Source: Bacteroidota bacterium | GTDB lineage: Bacteria; Bacteroidota; Ignavibacteria; Ignavibacteriales; Melioribacteraceae | Assembly (NCBI GenBank): GCA_021824635.1 | Contig: JAKAKD010000073.1 | Location: 19,290-83,289, forward strand | DNA: 64,000 bases | Direction: 5' to 3' | Shown: in pieces, positions 59,855 through 64,000 of the stretch | Layout: the number at the start of each line of letters is the position of its first letter | Position numbering within the stretch: the stretch's first letter is position 1 | Program-made: the position numbers and the translations under genes | Notes under the pieces: model-generated | Told to the model about the DNA's origin: nothing | What the model saw: only the letters and a program-made list of their open reading frames with translations | The model's database searches: none

Positions 59855-61207
59855 CTATTCCTTTTCTATTTCGTACTTCTTTAATTTATTGTAAAGGTGA
59901 CTTCGCTGAATGCCTAGTATGTCCGCCGTCTTGCTTATGTTCCATCCGTTGGCGTTAAGTTGTTTTATAATGAAAGCTTTTTCTGCCTTCTCTTTAAATT
60001 CTTGAAAGCTGTTTGAGATATTAAGAAGATCATCAACATTTGAACCGGAACTTTGTGTAAACATCGCTACATCTTTTTCAGTTATCTCATTCTTTGAAAC
60101 CATTATAACAATACGTTCAACGACATTACGAAGTTCTCGCACGTTTCCTTTCCAAGTAAGAGACTGAAGTGTTCGTAACGCAGCATCGGAATACTTTTTT
60201 TGAGGGAATTTATTCTTCTCGCAAATGATTTTCGAAAAGTGCTCTATCAATAGAGGAATATCATCTTTCCGCTCTCTTAACGGGGGAACGTGAATCGGAA
60301 TTACATTTAATCTGTGGAAAAGATCTTCTCTGAAGTTTCCTTTCTTAATTTCCTCTTGGAGGTCTTTATTTGTAGCGGAGATAATTCTAACATCAACTTC
60401 TATTTTAGAATTACCACCAACCCTTTCGATTTTTCCTTCTTCAATAGCCCGCAAAACTTTTGCCTGAGCTTGCAGACTCATATCGCCGATCTCATCGAGG
60501 AAAAGATTTCCTCCGTTGGCTTGTTCAAATTTTCCAATATGCTGTTTTACGGCACCGGTAAAAGAGCCCTTTTCATGTCCAAATAATTCAGATTCAATCA
60601 GTTCATGGTGGATCGCGGCGCAATTAACTTCTATTAATTCTTTATTTGAACGGATGCTCTGACGATGAATCTCCTGTGCAACTAGTTCTTTTCCGGTTCC
60701 ATTTTCTCCGGTGATCAAAATTCTTGCATCGGTCTTAGCAACTCTTGAAATAGTTTCGTGAATAGTTTGAATGACAACGCTGTTGCCTATGATTATTTCA
60801 GAACCGGAGAGTTCACTTTTTAATTTCTTGTTCTCTTTTACAAGACTTGATTGTTCAACAGCGTTCCGGACACTTATTAAGAGTTTGTCACGGTCAATTG
60901 GTTTTTCAAGAAAATCGAATGCCCCGAGTTTAGTTGATTTAACTGCATTCTCAACACTTGCATGAGCGGAGATCATAATTACTTTCATGTCAATCTCTTT
61001 TTCATGAAGCCAGCTTAAAACTTCAAAACCGTTTTTACCGGGCATCTGTATATCTAGAAGGAGAGCATCATAATTACCAAATTCAATTTTCTGTAATCCT
61101 TTGTATGAATCGGTTGTGTAGTCAACAAGATAATCTTCGTATTCAAGAATCATCTTGATGCTTTCGCAAATTTCTCTTTCGTCGTCAATAACTAAAATTG
61201 ATTTCAT
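59855..61207 (-). CDS. Sigma-54-dependent response regulator (NtrC family)
   Basis: 450 residues in three domains. Receiver 1-~120 with DD at 8-9 and phospho-acceptor Asp52 (LLLDIQMPGKNG). AAA+ domain ~140-370 with Walker A GENGTGKELVA, the sigma-54 loop as GSFTGA (one change from GAFTGA), and VNCAAI. C-terminal Fis-type HTH: NGWNISKTADILGIQRSHLYNKLKK. It activates sigma-54 promoters when phosphorylated. No histidine kinase is next to it; the upstream gene is an unknown secreted protein whose stop overlaps its start. Confidence 0.95.
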   Translation of the reverse strand: MKSILVIDDEREICESIKMILEYEDYLVDYTTDSYKGLQKIEFGNYDALLLDIQMPGKNGFEVLSWLHEKEIDMKVIMISAHASVENAVKSTKLGAFDFLEKPIDRDKLLISVRNAVEQSSLVKENKKLKSELSGSEIIIGNSVVIQTIHETISRVAKTDARILITGENGTGKELVAQEIHRQSIRSNKELIEVNCAAIHHELIESELFGHEKGSFTGAVKQHIGKFEQANGGNLFLDEIGDMSLQAQAKVLRAIEEGKIERVGGNSKIEVDVRIISATNKDLQEEIKKGNFREDLFHRLNVIPIHVPPLRERKDDIPLLIEHFSKIICEKNKFPQKKYSDAALRTLQSLTWKGNVRELRNVVERIVIMVSKNEITEKDVAMFTQSSGSNVDDLLNISNSFQEFKEKAEKAFIIKQLNANGWNISKTADILGIQRSHLYNKLKKYEIEKE

Positions 61208-61878
61208 GGGTAGATTCTTAAATATAGTAGTTGATAAACTTTTAATGCTTCAGACGGTCTTGCATTTGAATTTGCTTGAGTCATTACAGCAAACAATTCG
61301 CCAAGATGGTTTGCTATTAAATCCCGGCTATCGTAACCGCCTTGAAGAAAAAATCCTTGTTCGAAATACTCAACAAAGATACCGAGAAATTCAGACAAAT
61401 TGAAAATGCTAACGTTGTAATGAAGGAAAGCATTCGCAAAAAAGTGAGCAAGTTTATCCTTGTCTCCAAAATCATTCTTAGGCGAATCGAAAAATAGTTT
61501 CTTCGGTGTATTCTTCAATTTTTCATTAAATATTTTTTGAGGCGGTGAGGGAAGTGGAATTCTTACACGTGTACCAAAAATAGGAAGCTTCATCTCAATT
61601 TTGTTGTATGGAATAAAAACAAATGTTAGGCAGAAGAATGTTTCGGATTTGTCACCGTCAAAAAATTTCAAAGCTTTTTCATAAATAAAATCTACAGATT
61701 CCAAGTCATTATGAATTTTGGAGAACTGCTTGAATTCATCCGAAGCCATATAGTTCGTAAGATAAAATAATCCGCCATAGAAAGATTTATCGTATTCTGT
61801 TTGTGCTTTTGTTGGTGAGTATATCATGATCAAGAGTAAGAATAAGATCATGAATTTATTTCGAATGAATTTGTCCAC
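61204..61878 (-). CDS. Unknown secreted protein upstream of the sigma-54 regulator
   Basis: 224 residues with a signal peptide (ILFLLLIMIYSPTKAQ). No catalytic motif recognised. Two His/Asp-bearing segments, DKDKLAHFFANAFLHYN and YDSRDLIANHLGELF, resemble helices of small VanZ/YfiM-like membrane-associated proteins but are outside any clear family. It overlaps the regulator start by four bases (TGA/ATG), so it may be a sensor, partner or simply cotranscribed. No membrane helix besides the signal. Confidence 0.6.
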   Translation of the reverse strand: MDKFIRNKFMILFLLLIMIYSPTKAQTEYDKSFYGGLFYLTNYMASDEFKQFSKIHNDLESVDFIYEKALKFFDGDKSETFFCLTFVFIPYNKIEMKLPIFGTRVRIPLPSPPQKIFNEKLKNTPKKLFFDSPKNDFGDKDKLAHFFANAFLHYNVSIFNLSEFLGIFVEYFEQGFFLQGGYDSRDLIANHLGELFAVMTQANSNARPSEALKVYQLLYLRIYP

Positions 61879-61884
61879 GTTATT

Positions 61885-63540
61885 CTATGTTTGAATAACG
61901 CCGGGATTGAAACGGGGTATGTTCGGATTATTATTCGCACATTCTATAGAGTATGAAATATATTCACGAGTAAGAGCGGGGTCAATTATCTCATCAACCC
62001 ACAACCGCGCCGCCGCATGGAGCGGAATGCTTGTTTCTTCATACGATTGCATAATTTCATTCAGCAATTTTTCTTTCTGTTCTTTTGTGAATTCTTTTCC
62101 CGATTTTTCCATCTGTTTTAAACGGATATCTAGAAGAACAGAACTTGCCTGCGCTCCTCCCATAACAGCAATCTTAGCATTCGGGAATGCGAAGATAAAA
62201 CGGGGATCGTAAGCTTTGCCGCACATTGCGTAATTGCCTGCGCCAAAACTATTACCAATTATGATTGTAATTTTAGGAACGACAGAATTTGCTACGGCAT
62301 TTACCATTTTTGCGCCGTCTTTAATTATTCCCCCATGTTCGGCTTTACTTCCAACCATAAATCCGGTTACATCTTGAAGAAAGACGAGAGGAATTTTTTT
62401 CTGGTTACAATTCATTATAAAGCGTGTTGCTTTATCGGCACTATCGCTGTAGATCACTCCGCCAATCTGCATTTCACCTTTTTCGGTTTTTACAACACTC
62501 CTTTGATTGGCAACAATTCCAACAGCCCATCCATCAATACGCGCGTAAGCGGTGATCAAACTTTTTCCGTAACCGGATTTGTATTCATCAATTTCAGAGT
62601 TATCAACTAAACGCGCGAGTAGTTCGTACGTATCGTATGGTTTGGATCCGTCTTCCGCAATCACACCATAGATTTCTTTTGTGTCAAATTTCGGTAGGGC
62701 AGAATCAACACGGTTAAATCCGGCTTTTTCATTTTCTCCGAACTTGCTAACCAGGCTTCTAATTTGAGTCAGGCATTCATCATCATTCTTCATAATATAA
62801 TCTGTAACGCCGGAGATATTCGATTGAACGCGAGCGCCTCCTAAAATTTCATTTGCAACTTCTTCTCCGATTGCAGCTTTGACAAGATGAGAGCCTGCAA
62901 GAAAAACGGAACCTTCTCCTTCAACAATCAATGCTTCATCACTCATGATGGGAAGATAAGCGCCGCCTGCTACACATGGCCCCATGATTGCGGCAATCTG
63001 CGGAATTCCCATTGAAGACATAATTGCGTTGTTGCGGAAGATTCTTCCAAAATGTTCTTTATCCGGAAAAATATCTTCCTGAAGAGGAAGAAATACTCCG
63101 GCGCTATCAACTAAATAAATTATAGGCAATCTGTTTTCGATTGCAATTTCTTGCGCGCGTAAATTTTTCTTTGCCGTAATTGGAAACCAAGCGCCGGCTT
63201 TAACAGTAGCGTCGTTAGCTACAATTACAAAATTTTTTCCGTGAATTTTTCCAATTCCGAAAATCGTTCCGCTGCTTGGTGCGCCGCCATATTCTTTATA
63301 CATATCATGTGCGGCAAAAGTGTTCAGCTCAAAAAAAGTTGTCCCTTTGTCAATCAATTTTTCAACACGCTCACGTGCAGTTAGTTTTCCTTTTTCATGC
63401 TGCTTATCAATTGCTATTTTACCACCGCCAAGTTTAATCGTTTCTCTAACAGCATTGATCTTTCTAATTAGATTTTTATGAAAATCTTCTCTGCGCAGAA
63501 AAGTCTCGTTCTGATTTATTTGCGTACCGATTTGTGTCAT
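61885..63540 (-). CDS. Acyl-CoA carboxylase carboxyltransferase (beta) subunit
   Basis: 551 residues, the size of propionyl- or 3-methylcrotonyl-CoA carboxylase beta. CoA-binding: GGGKIAIDKQHEKGKLTARERVEKLID, YGGAPSSGTIFGIGKIHG; carboxybiotin side: GVIYSDSADKATRFI, FLQDVTGFMVG, GNSFGAGNYAMCG, PNAKIAVMGGAQASSV. The MVG and AxxWVDEIIDP end fit the 3-methylcrotonyl group better (leucine degradation). The biotin-bearing alpha subunit is not in the window. It is 12 bp after a cotranscribed acyl-CoA dehydrogenase, probably isovaleryl type. Confidence 0.87.
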   Translation of the reverse strand: MTQIGTQINQNETFLRREDFHKNLIRKINAVRETIKLGGGKIAIDKQHEKGKLTARERVEKLIDKGTTFFELNTFAAHDMYKEYGGAPSSGTIFGIGKIHGKNFVIVANDATVKAGAWFPITAKKNLRAQEIAIENRLPIIYLVDSAGVFLPLQEDIFPDKEHFGRIFRNNAIMSSMGIPQIAAIMGPCVAGGAYLPIMSDEALIVEGEGSVFLAGSHLVKAAIGEEVANEILGGARVQSNISGVTDYIMKNDDECLTQIRSLVSKFGENEKAGFNRVDSALPKFDTKEIYGVIAEDGSKPYDTYELLARLVDNSEIDEYKSGYGKSLITAYARIDGWAVGIVANQRSVVKTEKGEMQIGGVIYSDSADKATRFIMNCNQKKIPLVFLQDVTGFMVGSKAEHGGIIKDGAKMVNAVANSVVPKITIIIGNSFGAGNYAMCGKAYDPRFIFAFPNAKIAVMGGAQASSVLLDIRLKQMEKSGKEFTKEQKEKLLNEIMQSYEETSIPLHAAARLWVDEIIDPALTREYISYSIECANNNPNIPRFNPGVIQT

Positions 63541-63552
63541 AAGAGTTTCGAA

Positions 63553-64000
63553 TTAATCCTTTAAAAGGTTTCTTGAAATAACGAGTCGCTGAACTTCCGA
63601 TGTGCCTTCGCCAATTGTTAACAGCTTAACATCGCGGTAAAATTTTTCTACCGGATAATCTTTTGTAAAACCGTAGCCTCCGAATATTTGAACTGCTTCG
63701 TTTGCGGCGCGTGTTGCAACCTCGCTTGCAAAAAGTTTTGCCTTAGCAGCGATATCCAATATATTTTTATTTTGGTCTTTCATTCGGGCTGCTTTGAAAG
63801 TCATTAATCGTGCGGCTTCAATTTCGCTTGCCATATCGGAAAGTTTAAATTGTATTGCCTGGAACTCGGATAAAGTTTTGCCGAACTGTTTTCTTTCTTT
63901 TGAATAGGAGATGCACGCATCCAGACAGCCTTGAGCTAAGCCAACACTTAAAGCTGCAATAGAAATTCTTCCGCCTTCAAGGATTTTCATAGCTTGTGCG
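63553..64000 (-). CDS. Acyl-CoA dehydrogenase, C-terminal part (5' end outside window)
   Basis: About 149 residues shown, open to the window edge on the minus strand. ILEGGRISIAALSVGLAQGCLDACISYSKERKQFG is the FAD-contact helix pair; FGGYGFTKDYPVEKFYRDVKLLTIGEGTSEVQRLVI is the family end, with Glu in TIGEGTSE as the likely base region. Paired with a carboxyltransferase, an isovaleryl-CoA dehydrogenase of leucine breakdown is likely but cannot be shown from this fragment. Confidence 0.87.
   Translation of the reverse strand, partial: AQAMKILEGGRISIAALSVGLAQGCLDACISYSKERKQFGKTLSEFQAIQFKLSDMASEIEAARLMTFKAARMKDQNKNILDIAAKAKLFASEVATRAANEAVQIFGGYGFTKDYPVEKFYRDVKLLTIGEGTSEVQRLVISRNLLKD

Overview
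The window is AT-rich chromosomal DNA from a Gram-negative member of the Bacteroidota/Chlorobiota assemblage, most likely an Ignavibacteria-type lineage. This is inferred from gene content: a TonB-dependent receptor followed by a DUF4249 lipoprotein, PorD-like and PorV/PorQ-like proteins of the type IX secretion world, a DUF971 protein, bacterial sphingolipid genes, and promoters of the TAnnTTTG kind. Taxonomy was not tested by any search.

Layout. 1-3074: the end of a TonB receptor and two lipoproteins. 3124-11944 (minus): a citrate/isocitrate operon reading isocitrate dehydrogenase, HD-domain protein, (four-helix-bundle gene), aconitase, MmgE/PrpD, fused citrate lyase gamma-beta (CitD-CitE), citrate lyase alpha (CitF). 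Its junctions are littered with small repeats, and the four-helix-bundle gene looks inserted inside one of them. 12183-12843: a RHH/MazF toxin-antitoxin pair. 12840-16605: envelope proteins (helix-hairpin-helix beta-barrel, PorV/PorQ-like, PorD). 16660-20150: a GNAT acyltransferase, a serine palmitoyltransferase and an NAD-dependent reductase, matching the bacterial ceramide pathway (bCerS, Spt, CerR). 20081-22278: DUF123 nuclease, cytochrome-like lipoprotein, tRNA-Ala, a GIY-YIG gene bounded by a duplicated tRNA 3' end, a 98-bp inverted-repeat element and an XRE regulator with a palindromic operator. 22453-33982: MATE pump, Maf, monomeric isocitrate dehydrogenase, a structured RNA candidate, SpoVG, YtxH/DUF948 pair, EF-G-like factor, HIT protein, glycerate kinase, ThyX.

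34262-37813 is the most striking part. It shows two gene cassettes with integron hallmarks (G^TT start boxes complementary to the inverse core at the end of the same cassette, and one foldable attC-like site with two extrahelical bases), but no integrase. The second cassette carries a MazE/MazF module and its attC is cut by an IS1380-family insertion sequence with recognisable terminal inverted repeats.

38034-64000 is mostly housekeeping: GlmS; a COG2403 GTPase with carbamate kinase and ornithine carbamoyltransferase; two APC-type permeases around tRNA-Phe; PurC; a pgsA-pgpA-cinA-thpR-recA-recX run; a glutaryl-CoA-type dehydrogenase; GuaB; a glycosyltransferase with PurD; a HIT protein; an orphan NtrC-type regulator; and an acyl-CoA carboxylase beta subunit with an acyl-CoA dehydrogenase running off the window end (probably branched-chain acyl-CoA breakdown). 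No rRNA and no CRISPR array were seen.
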